DNA from: Vesta saturnalis
Taxonomy: Eukaryota; Arthropoda; Insecta; Coleoptera; Lampyridae
Direction of reading: 5' to 3'
DNA: 64,000 bases
Assembly (NCBI GenBank): GCA_036346205.1
Contig: JARFJB010002136.1
Coordinates: 513,001 to 577,000, forward strand
Under the pieces are notes generated by a model that was given only the letters and a program-made list of their open reading frames with translations, made no database searches and had not been told where the DNA came from. Positions 11,474-23,395 of the stretch are shown here, piece after piece. Each line of letters starts with the position of its first letter. Position 1 is the stretch's first letter. A program made the position numbers and the translations under genes.

Positions 11474-12318
11474 GTATTTACTTATACTATGTCACTATAT
11501 GGATATCTTAATGTCATTGTATTTTTTAAGATTAATCATTTTACAGTCATTTAAACTGAATCTATGGGAATAAATTTGCGGAAACTTAAAAGGTTTTCTT
11601 CATTCAATACCCATTCTTCCTACTACGCAAAAAAATTATAAATTCGTTTAAAATTTACAAAGCATTTATTACAGGATTGTATCGAAAAAATATTTAGGTT
11701 AGCTTATAACTTTAACAAACGAAAATCTAGAAGATGACCTTCGGACACAGTTTGCGACGGGTACCCCAGGCGCCACAGAAAACCTAGGGGTCCATAGGGC
11801 CTAAATCCGGCACTGCCGGTACAATGTAAATTTCAACCTCAAATAAAATGCTTAGACCATAGAAAATCTACGTGAAACAAGGATTTCAAATCCGCAAAAA
11901 TCATCAAGAACCGTCAATGCAATGTCGAGTTATAGCATTTTAAAAATTTTGCTACCCAAATTTTATGTTGAGTAGTGTGTGCAAGGCCTAAGGGTTTTAA
12001 TCCAAAAACTGACAAAAAAGTCTAGAGATATTGATGTTACTACCTTAGTAAAGAATCATATTGCAACGACCAAAAAAATTTTTTGCGGAAATTTCACTCA
12101 TATAAACTTTTTGATTTTTTGCATGATTTCATTGATCACCCCGTATATAATAAACCTATGCTCATACGATAAACATACGTCATGCAGCTTAATCCGAAAA
12201 AAACTAGCTCCTAAAATTTGCAAACCGCGTTCAAAAATTTGCATTCCCATTGAAAATATTTAACTTTAAATTTTGCCTAAAAATCACTATGTGTAAGTTC
12301 GAGTGGCCAGCAGCTTAG

Positions 12319-13219
12319 TAGCTTTAGAAGAAGCAGGTTAATTGCATTCATAAGAGTGGCTGGTTGCCTAGAAAATATAAAAAAAAAAACAAAAAAAAAT
12401 GCTTGGAGAGAATTTTGAATAAATTTATACCATAATTTATTACGTAAAGGAATTCCTTTAAAGAACCTTTATTTAACTACGCATATCTATTTCCAATTTC
12501 CAATTTCTTGAACGGTATTGGAAATATAAATATTTCTAAAAAAAAATGTATATGTGACTGTAACCGCGTCCATATTCAATTTTGAAAGCTTTAAAATTTT
12601 GCAAAAAATTGCATTTCACGCGAGTTATTGATTACCTGAATTTCCATCTTCTATGTTAAAATTTAAAAATTTGTCCCCAAAATAACACCCTTATTTTCAC
12701 CCCCTGTATACCTATTGCGTTTAGAAGCTTGTTTTGTCGACATAATTATCTCGTAGGCCTTCATTCCAAATTTTATCAAAATTGTAGGTATCGTTTCAGC
12801 TGGCGAGTAATCACAGATATTTAAAAAAATTTTCAAAAATGTTTTTCGGGTTCAGGGAGTCGCAAAACATCGAAATGACGCAACTTATTTTTTGCGATTT
12901 TTTTTCGACCGTAATACTTTCTCGTTTAGCAAGAAAGTAAAAATATGAAGGTAGAATGCATAGACGGTTCATCTACTGGACCGGTCAAGATGATGGTTGA
13001 ATGAAATCTAAAGTAACGGTTCAGTCTTTAAATCATTTTATTCAATTTGCAAAACGAAGCCCAGAAAAGAAAGACTTATTGTTGCTCGATGGTTATGTGA
13101 GCCTTAAACAAGTCTATTACCCTTCGAAACCTAAAGATAACAAAATGTTATTACTTATTTTATTCTACTGCAGGAGTGATGAATACGAGCAACAAAACAG
13201 TATGGGACGATTGTGAAGT
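12319..13219. other. Gene-less AT-rich stretch
   Basis: No gene is seen. It contains poly-A tracts (12380-12400), the phrase CACCCCCTGTATACC at 12704 and a homopolymer-rich part at about 12830-12960 that looks like dispersed repeat. A 71-codon frame at 13001-13216 has no recognisable motif. It may be the eroded front of the LINE that follows. Confidence 0.45.
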
Positions 13220-14760
13220 GATGAAATGCTGGCAAGAATATTTCGGAAAGATGTGCAGTAGTGAGGAAAATAAGACTGAAGAGTTTCATAAGGAGAATGT
13301 AGAAGGAATAGTGAATTAAACTGAGGAAGGTATTGGGTTAAATGAGACAGAGTTGAAAAGCGGTAAATGAGCCGACGTGGATGAAATCACTGGTGAAATG
13401 CTAAAATATGGACGTGCAAAGCTTCTGCAAAGATTGTGTGAATTATTCAACGTGTACCGTAAGTGTGGAAAAGTGCAGAGGGATTGAAAGAGTCCGACCT
13501 TTGTACCACTGTATAAGCGTAAGGGAAACAAGAGTGATTGAAAAAACTACAGAGTACAAACTCTGCTCAGTCTACCTGGTAAAGTATTAGGAAAAGCACT
13601 GATTGATAGAGCACGTAAAACTACCCAAACTAAGATTTGGGATGTGCAATGTGGCTTCATGCCAGGGCGAGCATGTGTTGATCAGGTGGTGACTCTCCAG
13701 CAGGTGATCGAAAATGTTTAAGTGTAAAAAGAATCTGTACTGAGCGTTTTTAGACCTGGAGAATGCATATGAGCGAGTGAATAGGGAGAAGCTGTGGAAA
13801 ATATTAAATGAATATGGCGTAAGTAAAGTTCTAATAACTGAATAAAATCAGTATATAACGGTAGCCAGGCATGTGTTAGGGTCAGTGGAGGTGTTACTGA
13901 ATACTTTGATATTTAGCAAGGAGTACGACAAGGCTGTGTAATGTCAATGTATACATGTATAATTGTGTTAGGCATCATGTACCGATACAAATGGTGTAAT
14001 GGTTGATGACGTAAACGTACGAGTTCTCGTATATGCAGATGACAGTTTTATTAAGCGAGAATGCGTATGAGCTACAAACAGCTCTGAGGAAGTTTGATAT
14101 AGTTTGTGAGAGCATGGACCTCAAGGTAAACGTGAACAAAACAAAGACTGTAATGTTCAATCGGGAAGGTGAAAAGGCGAGTAGAGTATTTACCCTGCAT
14201 GATGAATGTGGAACAAGTGGATGAATTCGTATGTCTGGGTAAAATTTTTACTGCAGATGGTACAATGGATGGCGAGATTGGATGACGGGTCAATACTGGA
14301 AGTAAAGTGATTGGAAGTATATGGACTATAATGGAAAACGAAACCATAAGCGTACTGCGAAACGAGCAATCTATAATAGCGTGTTTGTCCCGTCAGTACT
14401 GTATGGAAGTGAGACATGGGTATGTTACAAAAAGCACGAAAGTAAAATAAATGGCGTGGGAATGAGTTTCCTGAGAGGCACATGCGGTATACCGTGTATA
14501 ATGAAGGAGTGTGGCGAAGAAAAGACGTTAATAGTTAGGTATAAAAGTAGTACATTGCGTTTGTTTGGTCATATCGAGAGAATGAACAACGCAAGATTAA
14601 CAAAGCAAATATATGTGGGTGAAGTTAGAGCTTAAGCCAGGCCTGGTGAGCCGCGTAAAACTTGGCTGAATGTAGTAGAATGTATGTCAGAGGTAATGTA
14701 TGAATCTTGCGGAAGCTAGGGAGGTGAAAGGTTGCAAATGAAAAATAAATAGAAGGCAGG
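13220..14760 (+). pseudogene. Non-LTR (LINE) reverse transcriptase relic
   Basis: Reverse-transcriptase landmarks occur in order across shifting frames: a DEITGEMLKYG segment (about 13380), QCGFMPGRACVDQV (about 13650), GVRQGCVMS (about 13920), the catalytic YADD at 14032-14043, LKVNVNKTKTVMFN (about 14120), then VPSVLYGSETWV (about 14390) and LRLFGHIERMNNARLTKQI (about 14555). This order and the tail are those of insect LINE polymerases that copy RNA at a nicked target. There is no 5' ORF or endonuclease, so it is 5' truncated, which is common for LINEs. At least six frameshifts and several stops are present. I do not assign a clade. Confidence 0.8.
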
Positions 14761-16400
14761 GATTTGCGTGACATCTTATGTTATGTTAGTAGTAAAAAAG
14801 GAGTACCTACACTTCCCGTACGCATTTGCAGTCTCACTTTGCCTTTTTGGTAAGTTTCCTCTCCAAATTATTGAAGGTAGAAAACGGGGGTCCATCGTTT
14901 ATCAAACTTAGTCTACTACTTTACAAAAGTACATAATTAATCTATCAATTCGAGAATTTTCATGAAAATTGGGTTAATAATTTAGACAGTCTTCAATGAA
15001 CACTAAATAACCGGAATACCTACACAACGTCATAGATAGGGCGATTCGTTAGAAGTTGGCGCCAGTTCGTGAGGTAAAAGAGGTTCTTTCCCTTCGTCTG
15101 TAACTTTTAGAAAAATAATTTTGCTTAATAGTTTCAAAATGGCGGCATTTTTAAGTGGGCAGTATTAAAACTTAAATAACTTAAGAATCGTCAGCTTAAG
15201 AAATGAAGAATGAAATCTACAGATAAAACTAAAAACATCTTAATTTTAGATATCGGCCAATAAATAAAAATATCCTTGGTGGGTGTCTATATTTCTGTAC
15301 ACTTTTAAAATTTCTAATTACTTAATCAATAACAACATATGTGTCAAATAGTGAACTTATGTAGAACCACCCAACATGGAAATCTGGTGGAAAATTGTTG
15401 TTAACCGATTTCTATAATTAAGGTGTCACTAGTTTTCTCGTTAAAATCTAAAATTTATGTTTGACAGTTTTAGGGAGTTTTAATATTTAAAAACGTCCTC
15501 ATTTTGAAACCGTTAAGGATAGTTTTGCAATTTGTGTTTTAAATTTAGCACGTACTTGCTAGGTATCTCAACAAGTATCTCAAGTTTCAATATAGTCACA
15601 TAAACGGTTTTTTAAATAAAAATTACAGACAGATGGAAAACGAAGAGTTTTGGTTTATATTTGTGTATATTATCACCTCGCCAAGTTGCGCCAGCTTCTC
15701 GACAGTCACCCTGTATAAAGACATATATGATGAACACCATGAGAGTGCACCAAAATGTCGGATTGAATACCTTTGATTATATATGCTACGTAGTATACGT
15801 ATATATATATATATATCAAAGACGTATCTTCATTGTGATCTACTTATTCGTAGTTATTAGCAATGGCTGGGTTTCACTACCTCATTAGATTGTAAAGTAA
15901 GGTATGGGATTTTCATATCATTGCTGAAATTTATTAATCACAGCAGGTAATTATACAATGATATATGTATCTCTGATGTAAAAACCCAAGTGAAAAAATT
16001 ACATAGTAAGTACTAAGTGTTTTGTACACAGCATTAAAAGTTCCATGTGCGTCCATTTATATTATATTATTTTTAAAGCTGACCATAACGTCTTAATAAC
16101 TAGTCACGCCTCTAAGCACCACACTGTAATTGAAGGAATTCTGTAATTGAATTTTAAAATATAAATTTAATGCTTCGAAAGCAACATTTACTTTTAATTG
16201 ATACATTTTATTCTTAATGTTATTTAATATTTTGGTGACGTTACACAAGCAAAAACTAGCGATAGGTAATTACTTTTCTACTTTAATTGATTTATGAATT
16301 ATAATATATTTAGTTGAAGTACAAAATAATTAATAAGAGTAAACCGGTCTGTTATATTTAATTATTGTGTTCAAGGGTAAAATTTCCTACAGCCGTCTCT
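14761..16400. other. Upstream flank of yki, no gene
   Basis: There are no recognisable coding motifs. The stretch is AT-rich with a small (AT)n run at about 15796-15816 and the phrase CACCCTGTATAAAG at about 15708. It could hold distal yki regulatory sequence, but nothing specific can be shown. Confidence 0.4.
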
Positions 16401-16924
16401 GTTAGACGAGAATGAGTTTTGAATAGTGACGTGTCCCCACTCTCGGTGTGTATAATATGATTATTTAAATTTCAGTTTCGATCATTGTTGTTTGGGGAGG
16501 GAAAATTTTATTTAGATTTATTTATTTTTCCATATTTGGTTGATATTAAGTAAAAAGTTTTAATATACGGATGTAGTGAAGACTCGCACATTGATAAAAC
16601 AGTTTTGGTTATTTGTTCGAGTTATGTACGTAAGGAGTAGTAATTGTTTGAAGCTCGTACTAAACCACGCGCGGAGCATCAAATGCGCAGGTTTGTTATG
16701 ATCGTGTATTCGTTAGTAAAGTAAGCAAGAATTTACAAAGGAAAGGTTCGTCGGGTCCAGAACGAGCTCTTGTAACCTGTCCACATTCACGTCATTTTCG
16801 TACGGTTAGTTACCGTCCCTGCGGCGCTTAATCACGGTATTTTGTGATAGAATCGTTTTGCATATGTACATCGTTAGTGATAAATTAAAGTGACCGAAGT
16901 GTCCGTCTTATTTTAGTGCCAAAA
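16401..16924 (+). promoter_or_regulatory. yki: Probable yki promoter and 5' UTR
   Basis: The 520 bases before the yki start are richer in CpG and less AT-rich than their surroundings, especially 16600-16860. A TATA-like GTGTATAATATGATTATTT (about 16446) lies about 25 bases before TTTCAGTTTCGATC (about 16470), which fits an insect initiator (TCAGTT). A short upstream frame starts at 16624. GTCCGTCTTATTTTAG directly before the start region (ending 16916) looks like a 3' splice site, so a 5' UTR intron is possible. Transcript data would settle both points. Confidence 0.45.
16624..16701 (+). other. Candidate upstream ORF in the yki 5' UTR
   Basis: An ATG at 16624 opens 25 codons and ends with TGA at 16699-16701, about 220 bases before the main start. 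If it lies in the mature mRNA it could lower translation of Yorkie. It may instead be spliced out or lie upstream of the real transcription start. Confidence 0.25.
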
Positions 16925-17415
16925 ATGGCATTAAGTCAGGACGAATCTAGTAAACAAGTGGTAAGGGTGGATCAAGACTCCGAAACGGATTTACAAGCTT
17001 TGTTTGATAGTGTATTAAAACCGGATTCTAAAAGACCTTTACAAGTACCTTGGAGCATGCGAAAACTTCCGGACTCTTTTTTTAACCCTCCGCCTACGGG
17101 ATCGAAATCTATAAACCACTCTAGAGAAAACTCGGTGGATTCGGCTTTCGGGTCATCAAGCGGGGGCGGTGGCAGTGGAACCGGCGCCACAGCTGTCAAC
17201 ACTGTTCCATTACAAAATCAGCATCATCGAGCCCATAGTTCGCCCGCGTCTTTACAACAAACTTATGCAGTTGGGCAACAAACAGCCCCTACACACCCCA
17301 ACCACATAAAACAGCGCTCATACGACGTGGCTAGTAAGTCGTCCGAGGACAGTGCTCCCCTTCCCCCTGGCTGGGAACAAGCTCGCACCCCAGAAGGACA
17401 GGTGTACTATCTCAA
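16925..17415 (+). CDS. yki: Yorkie (YAP homologue), first coding exon
   Basis: This exon encodes the N-terminal 163 residues of Yorkie, the transcriptional co-activator that partners Scalloped/TEAD in the nucleus and is held in the cytoplasm by the Hippo pathway. The TEAD-binding helix is at residues 23-33 (LQALFDSVLKP) and the omega loop at 45-56 (MRKLPDSFFNPP). Warts/LATS sites are HSRENS (Ser70) and HHRAHSSPAS (Ser105, the 14-3-3 site equivalent to human YAP Ser127). HIKQRS (Ser132) is a weaker third candidate with Lys in place of Arg. A Gly/Ser linker is at 77-87. WW domain 1 begins LPPGWEQARTPEGQVYYL (146-163). The exon ends at 17415 with two bases of the next codon, followed by GTGAGT. 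In this family the next residue is Asn, which AA plus T or C would give. The ATG context is CCAAAAATGG. No stop or frameshift is present. The remaining exons lie outside the window. Confidence 0.95.
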
Positions 17416-18249
17416 GTGAGTATCTTTCTACCTGTATTTCTCTACCAACTACAACTGTCTCTTCGACACTTCCGAAACCTCGCTTTTTAATCAACTCATA
17501 AGCACCTGTTACGGACAAAAAAATTATGCTCAATGTAAATCACATCATCCCCATGTGAATGAAATTCATTTAGAAAAGAAACGACGTGATTTTGTAAAAG
17601 TGTAACAATTACATAAATTAAACTATAGAAACTTATTTTAATTAATTGTAACTTTTACATTGTTTATTTAAAATCGGGAAAAATCCTTCCACGTGTTCAG
17701 ACAATACACAGGATATAGACCGTAAACTTTACCTGCGTTATCAAAGTATTAAAAGGTTATTGAGTCACCCCAATGGGAAGCTTCACAAATTTCTAGGTCA
17801 ATACAAATCCGATAAATAGCTTTATCAAGATTATTATTCATTCATGAAACAGATGATAAGTAAATAAACGTTCTATTTCCAATCATTTGAGTAAAACAAA
17901 ATTTAAAAGGTTAGCCACCTCACCTATTCACAATTTATCTTTGATTAAAGCTTTTTAACACTTATTAAAATTATTTTATAGAAAAAATTAACCAGAACTT
18001 CAATTTTAAGACATTTACCTAATGTAAAATAATCTCTATATTTCGCAAAATTTTTATTCTCTATAAAAGTAATAATAGTTTTCAATTTGCAATTAAAATC
18101 GAGATTATAAAATTTTATTCCTACTTTATTACCTTATAATACAAAGAGAATTAAAAATAATCATGAAAGTCGCCGTAAGCAGTAGAATAAAACCATTTTC
18201 ACTCTAGTTATATACGGGATCACCATACTGTAAATTTATTTTAAAAGTA
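17416..18249 (+). other. Start of yki intron 1, unique sequence
   Basis: It begins with the donor GTGAGTATC. The rest is AT-rich with no coding motif and no repeat I recognise. The intron appears to continue to the end of the window, because no exon completing the WW domain was found on the plus strand. Confidence 0.55.
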
Positions 18250-19009
18250 TAAGGGTAGATTAAGGCTCAAAGTGATATTCTTGATTATCTTTTAAAAACC
18301 GTACAAAGCGTGGCATGTTTTGTTCATCATTCAGAAGGTAGTAGGTGCGAAGGTTCAATTCCCTCTCTCGTTTGCACTGAGCTCGTACTTTTTCACACAC
18401 TACGGTAATTCCTATTGCTGTCTTCTGTATGTTTTCCTCATACGCATATTGCAGCATGATCACATTTAAAAAAATGTTGGGGTAGTAGGTTCGTTACTTC
18501 TTATATTCCTTACCATCATTTATTAGTTACCGCAAATATACTAAATGCCTTGGGCATGGTACGAATTCAATTATGTGGTTGAAATAGAAGGAAAGTTCCC
18601 CTTGGGGTTTGTATTTTTGTTGGACTGGATAGAGTTTTTCAATCAATTTACTTGTTACGTCTCATGAGTATCACGTAAATCAAGTTCTAAAACTAGAGTA
18701 AGTATAATATTTTTTGTACATACATCAAACAAACTAGGTCAAAATGAGACTAGATGATTTATTGCGACTTTCGAAGAGTCAATAAATAGTTTTGTGCTTC
18801 ATTAATAGTCCACCTAAAACATTAAATAGTCCACCTAAAACATTAAAAAACATTGATCGTATTTAGACTATGCCCTACAGAATTGACAAGTAACTACTTA
18901 AAAAAATTGTGTTAAGTACACAATGAAATTGAAAAGATGCAAAATGTAAAACTGTGTATAATATTCTTATGTTTGAGTAAAAATATTTCTTAAACAGTTG
19001 AACGAATGG

Positions 19010-19217
19010 CGAAATTCGTTCCAAAATAAACAATATACTTTTTAATTCAAAAGACAAAACAAACATTTTGAAATCTGATGTTTATAAATTAAATTGTTCA
19101 ATTTGTAATACGGTATACATAGGTCAAACAATAAGATTTTTTATAAAAAAAAATAATTCAAAATCGAAAATTTGATATTTTGGAACGTTTTAATATTTAT
19201 AAAGATGAACACGTGGA
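19010..19217 (+). pseudogene. Penelope-like GIY-YIG endonuclease remnant, unit 1
   Basis: The plus strand reads LNCSICNTVYIGQT, the core of the GIY-YIG nuclease that Penelope-like elements carry behind their reverse transcriptase, followed by frameshifted remnants of the KHKHVD-like segment. It is cut off at 19218 by a piggyBac insertion. It is a relic without catalytic integrity. Confidence 0.6.
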
Positions 19218-19483
19218 TTAACCCATTTATGCCCGAATTAAGTTATTTTCTTTGAAATTAGTAAAAATCAAATTAATGGGTACTAAGGCCACCCATATCA
19301 AGTAATTAACATCGGAAATGAAAAATATTTAGTAGTTCAGGAAATTAGATGTGGGTCGTTAATGACCCTCTAGGCAAATAAGGGTAGATACGAAAGAAAA
19401 CTTTTTTGATATCAACACCCGATACAAAATTCTGTTACAAAATAATTATTATAAAAATATTACCGTGGTGAATGAAATACATG

Positions 19484-20872
19484 TCAGAAACATTTGTCAT
19501 ACAGGGAAACATTACACCTTTGGCAAGATTTGGTAATTTTATTTTTACATACTGCACACTTTCTTCTTGGTTGACCCGTAAGAATTAAACGCTGTCCATT
19601 TTCTGTTATTCTATATGGTTTAGACGATTTGCGACCCGCACCACTTGCAACTTTTTCATATTTCTGTAAAATTGCTGTAACAATTTGTCGTCTTAACTCC
19701 AAGTTGTCAACCTTGAGACCATACTGTCTGGATAAAACTTAGATATTGCTCATACATACATCAAAAATCCATAGAATTATTGACATACCATTTTTACCCT
19801 AAAAACCTATTCTATAATTTGTCACAAATTGCCCATTTGATCTACGCCTCCCATGTACTTGTTATATTGCCTTATAACAAATGGTTGGATGATTTCTACC
19901 TCCATATTCATTAGATAACATTGTCATCACATTGTTATCGTTCCATCTTATACATATAACGTTATTTTGTTATTCGAAAGCGCTATCGTATGTTGTACTA
20001 TCTCGTTTTTCATTACTTTTCCAGCTTATATCGAACAAATCTCAATTCGATGATCTCTGGGAGTACCGGTACCTCCAAACCCCATTTTATGCAAATGACT
20101 AATGAGAGCTGCGTTGTTGAAATAATTGTCAAAAATAATGAAAATTCTATGTATGGATATTGTTTCTTCAGGAAATTTGCGAAGTTATAAACAACGCTTC
20201 TACCAAGGCCTAACTTTTCAAGATCTCTACGTTGGATAGATCACGTTCTTGGTATATTTCAAAATTTAGTCAGTAGCCAGTATCATTGACTCCTCAATAG
20301 ACAAGTAAGAGCTGACCGGTGCATATCTTACCAATTTTTCATTTATTGCATCAATAAGGAGGCGTAATTTTGCCATCTTGTCATTTTGGGCAAGATTTAA
20401 ATCATCAGCAGCATGGACGAATCTGAATATTTTTTCGAACCTATTACGCCTAATTCACTATGTTCCGATAATGTTAGGGGTAGAACATAAATATTGTGTA
20501 CTAAATTTTTTGTTGTGTGTTTTGAAAATTGTCCATGTTTCCAGTTACGTTTTTTCTTTATCTCCTTTTTTTAGTAACTTTCTTTTCCTCTTTGGCACAT
20601 TACGTTCATCCAACTTCTCAGTCAGATCTTCAGTTTCTTCCTCATTCTGGACCTCTTCCACTTCCACTGTAGGCGTTGACGATGATTCAGTGTACTAGGA
20701 TCATTACAATCTTCGTCACCTGAATCCTCGTCACTTTTATTTCCACTATCATTAGGCGTGTAACATAAATACAATCTGGCACATGTTCTTCTTCATCTAG
20801 GCGTTTAATTTCATCCAGAGGCTGCGCAGTTGTAAGAGGTTTTTTCCTGTAAGCAAAAATATCACCTCTCAT
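19484..20872 (-). pseudogene. piggyBac transposase, decayed
   Basis: The minus strand keeps the piggyBac order. There is an acidic N-terminal part (20872-20700), YAPVSSYLSIEESMI at about 20310 where the first catalytic Asp is expected but Glu is present, and IFDNYFNNAALISHL at about 20130 with the second Asp. WYVNNSMDF-type sequence follows near 19780. The C-terminal tail LELRRQIVTAILQKYEK leads into a cysteine-rich zinc-binding end (CAVCKNKITKSCQRC, then YDKCF). Several frameshifts and stops interrupt it. The cysteine-rich tail normally binds the element ends. The Glu in place of Asp suggests loss of activity even before the frameshifts. Confidence 0.8.
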
Positions 20873-21667
20873 GTGTCTAGCGGGTCGTTAACGACCCAGC
20901 GAATTTTAGGAGTCCGTCTCTGACTAATACGCCGAACCAAGGCCGAATGTACCTATGGGCGCTTGGGGCAAGCGTCTGGGGGTCTCCGGACTGCGTTGGT
21001 AGTTTATTTTTTGAATATATAATTTTTAAAAATTATTCACGAATAACTATACAGGGTGGGTCTCTGCTACGTGGATAGAGGATTGCTCTTTAACTATTAG
21101 AGATATCAAAACCAATTTTGCTGTGGTAATACACGATCATTGGGCCTACATTCTAAAAATATGTAGGTATATACAGGGTGATTGACAAAAATATACCAAC
21201 CCAAACCTGTTTTTTTAAACGGAACACTGTATATTTTGCATTTTTTTATTCACTGTTACATTTCGAATAAAAGTATAGAAATTTGTGTCTGTATCACTAA
21301 CCGTTCTGCAGATATCGTCACTTTAGTTCCAAAATAGAGTTAACTTTGGAACCACGATGCGAGCGTTGTCACCACCGACTATTAATAATGGTCTACTAAC
21401 AAACAAACTGGGAAATTTTTCGAAAACATGTAAAACTATGCAGAATTATTAATTTACGCGAAATGGAATTTTTCTCAATTTTTTCAAATGCAACACGCTG
21501 TATATTTTTTCACATTTCGATTCCCCGCGAAAAGTAGCTAGTAGTTGATAATAGGTTTCATACCCATAAGACGGACCCTTCTTGAGATATTGACGTTTTT
21601 ACGAAAAAATATTCTAAAATACAAATTTACTGTGGCAATAGAATTCAACAAAACAAATCAGGTAGGC

Positions 21668-21912
21668 TAGCCGCTCGTAATAAAGAGGAACAATTGCTTC
21701 TATTGTTTTGACGTTTGTATAATCATTAATATAAAATATTGTTCCATTAGTTTGTGTGTTTTTGGATTGTCGTTTTGTCAATTTTTGTATAACATGAATT
21801 TTTCCAAAGAAGAAATAGTTGATATGATCTTTATTTACGGCGAAGCTCAAAGAAATGCTTTGCTGGCTACCCGTTTGTACTGTGAACGATACCCAGAGAG
21901 AAAACAGTCGCG
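21668..21912 (+). pseudogene. Duplicated 5' end of the mariner transposase
   Basis: This block duplicates 22282-22530, including the shared leader GGCTAGCCGCTCGTAATAAA and the start codon (21794 here, 22407 in the second copy). It encodes MNFSKEEIVDMIFIYGEAQR and runs out of frame after about 45 codons. The intervening 370 bp has no recognised motif. Unequal exchange or insertion of a related deleted copy could explain it. Confidence 0.75.
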
Positions 21913-22406
21913 GAAAGAAAAAAAAAATATTTTCAATTACGTTTTAATTTTTTTTATAAATTGAAGGAATATAACATATTTCAGTAACAACACGCGAAAT
22001 AAACTTTTGAGTACCACTGTCAAAGGATTACAACACACAATTTAGTCTTTAAAGAGACGCCAAAAACAAATATTACCATCTCCTTCTAACACACCTGACA
22101 CAAATACAGATGTTTTAAACGTATAGTGTCCGTCTTAGTTCACCACCAGCAGCGACGATAATGTAGCATTCCATTCTTTCTATTTCCAAATATTGTGTGT
22201 TAGAACGAAATAGATACAAACAACGAGTGTGCACGCCAAATAAAGCGCTAAGCCGAAATTCGCAATCATTTTACGGACTATAGGCTAGCCGCTCGTAATA
22301 AAGAGGAACAATTGCATATATTGTTGTGACGTTTGTATAGCCATTAAAATATTGTCCAATTAGTTTGTGTGTTTTTGGATTGTCGTTTTGTCAATTTTTG
22401 TATAAA

Positions 22407-23395
22407 ATGAATTTTTTCAAAGAAGAAATGGTCGGCATGATCTTTATTTACGGCGAAGCTCGAAGAAATGCTTTGCTGACTACCCGTTTGTACTGTGAAC
22501 GATACCCAGAGAGAAGGCAGCCACGAAAAGAATTGTTTTATGAATGTAGCTGAGAGATTTATAAATTCTGGAAGTGTGTGTTACCCCAAGCGCGTAAAAA
22601 CAAGCCCAAATGAAGAAATTGAGTTTCAAGTTGTGGCATCTCTTATAGAAAATCCGCAAATTAGTACCAGAGAGCTAAGTACACACCTAGACCTAAATAG
22701 AAATACAGTTCTCAGCTTTATAAAAAAAAACAAGTTGCATCCTTATCATATCGAGCAACATCAAGCTTGAAGTGAAATGAAGAACCCAATTTTGTTAATA
22801 ACATTCTATTTACCGATGAGGCAACTTTTCACAATAATGGCAATATTAATACACATACCTATCATCGCTATTCAGATACTAATCCACACATTTTAAGAGT
22901 TGTTGATCACCAGCATCAATGGTCAGTAAATGTGTGGGCTGGTATAATCAATTTTAATGTGGTTGGTCCTTTTTTTTTTATGGGAGTCTTACTGGAGAAA
23001 GATATTTAGAGTTTTTGGAAAATGATTTACCCGAGCTTTTGGATAGTATCGAGGTAGATAGTATTCGTACGATGTGGTTTCAACTGGATGGCGCCCCTCC
23101 ACACTATGTAATCAACGTTAGGCAATATCTCGATAGAAATTTTCCGAAGAGGTGGTGTGCAAAACTGGCCATCCAGATCACCGGATCTTACGCCCCTTGA
23201 TTTCTTCCTTTGGGGCTACGTTAAAGAAAAGTTTACCAACATCCTCCCACCATAAGCGAAGATATGAAAAATAGAATTAGAGCTGCGTTTCAATCAATTT
23301 CGCCTCTAATGTTGTTGCGAGTGAATCTTTCGTTTACCGAGCGAATTGCAAAGTGTTTAGCTAGACGTGGTCAGTATTTTGATCATTTAATTTGA
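22407..23395 (+). pseudogene. mariner-superfamily transposase, broken
   Basis: It starts MNFFKEEMVGMIFIYGEARR at 22407, the DUF4817-type helix-turn-helix N-terminus. A second helix-turn-helix follows (IENPQISTRELSTHLDLNRN, about 22650). The catalytic blocks are LFTDEATFHNNG (about 22808), WFQLDGAPPHYV (about 23070) and NWPSRSPDLTPLDFFLWGY (about 23165), where the last Asp of LTPLD is the usual third residue. It closes with GQYFDHLI and a stop at 23393-23395, the typical C-terminus. Frameshifts occur near 22540, 22770, 23000 and 23160. Confidence 0.85.

Larger units (their letters stand above)
5466..11815 (+). mobile_element. hAT-superfamily transposon, ZMYM1-like type
   Basis: The termini are CAAGGCCGGATTTA at 5466 and TAAATCCGGCACTG ending at 11815, inverted with two mismatches. 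Both sides carry the 8-bp target duplication CCGGTACA (5458-5465 and 11816-11823), exactly the hAT size. The target lies across the terminal CCGG plus TA of the Tc1 element, so this insertion is the younger one. The transposase is on the plus strand in the right half. About 3.3 kb at the left is non-coding. Confidence 0.9.
3067..12318. repeat. Long-arm foldback element hosting Tc1 and hAT
   Basis: The left arm (about 3067-3541) and right arm (about 11824-12318) are inverted copies about 475-490 bp long. Matching landmarks are CCACTCGAACTTACACATAG, TATACGGGGTGATCAATGAA and GGTTGAAATTTACACAT on the left, each found reverse-complemented on the right. The arms abut the TA that flanks the Tc1 element at 3544-5461. 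Removing the Tc1 and hAT insertions gives a compact palindrome of about 1 kb with hardly any spacer. No coding capacity of its own is visible and the family is not recognised. Similarity stops at about 3067 and 12318. I could not identify a convincing target duplication at the outer edges. Confidence 0.75.

Noticed and set aside
13001..13216. 71-codon frame before the LINE relic
   Set aside because: No motif links it to a LINE or a host protein, so it is not annotated as a gene.
16972..17202. 76-codon minus-strand frame
   Set aside because: It is antisense to the yki exon, whose plus-strand product has clear conserved domains.
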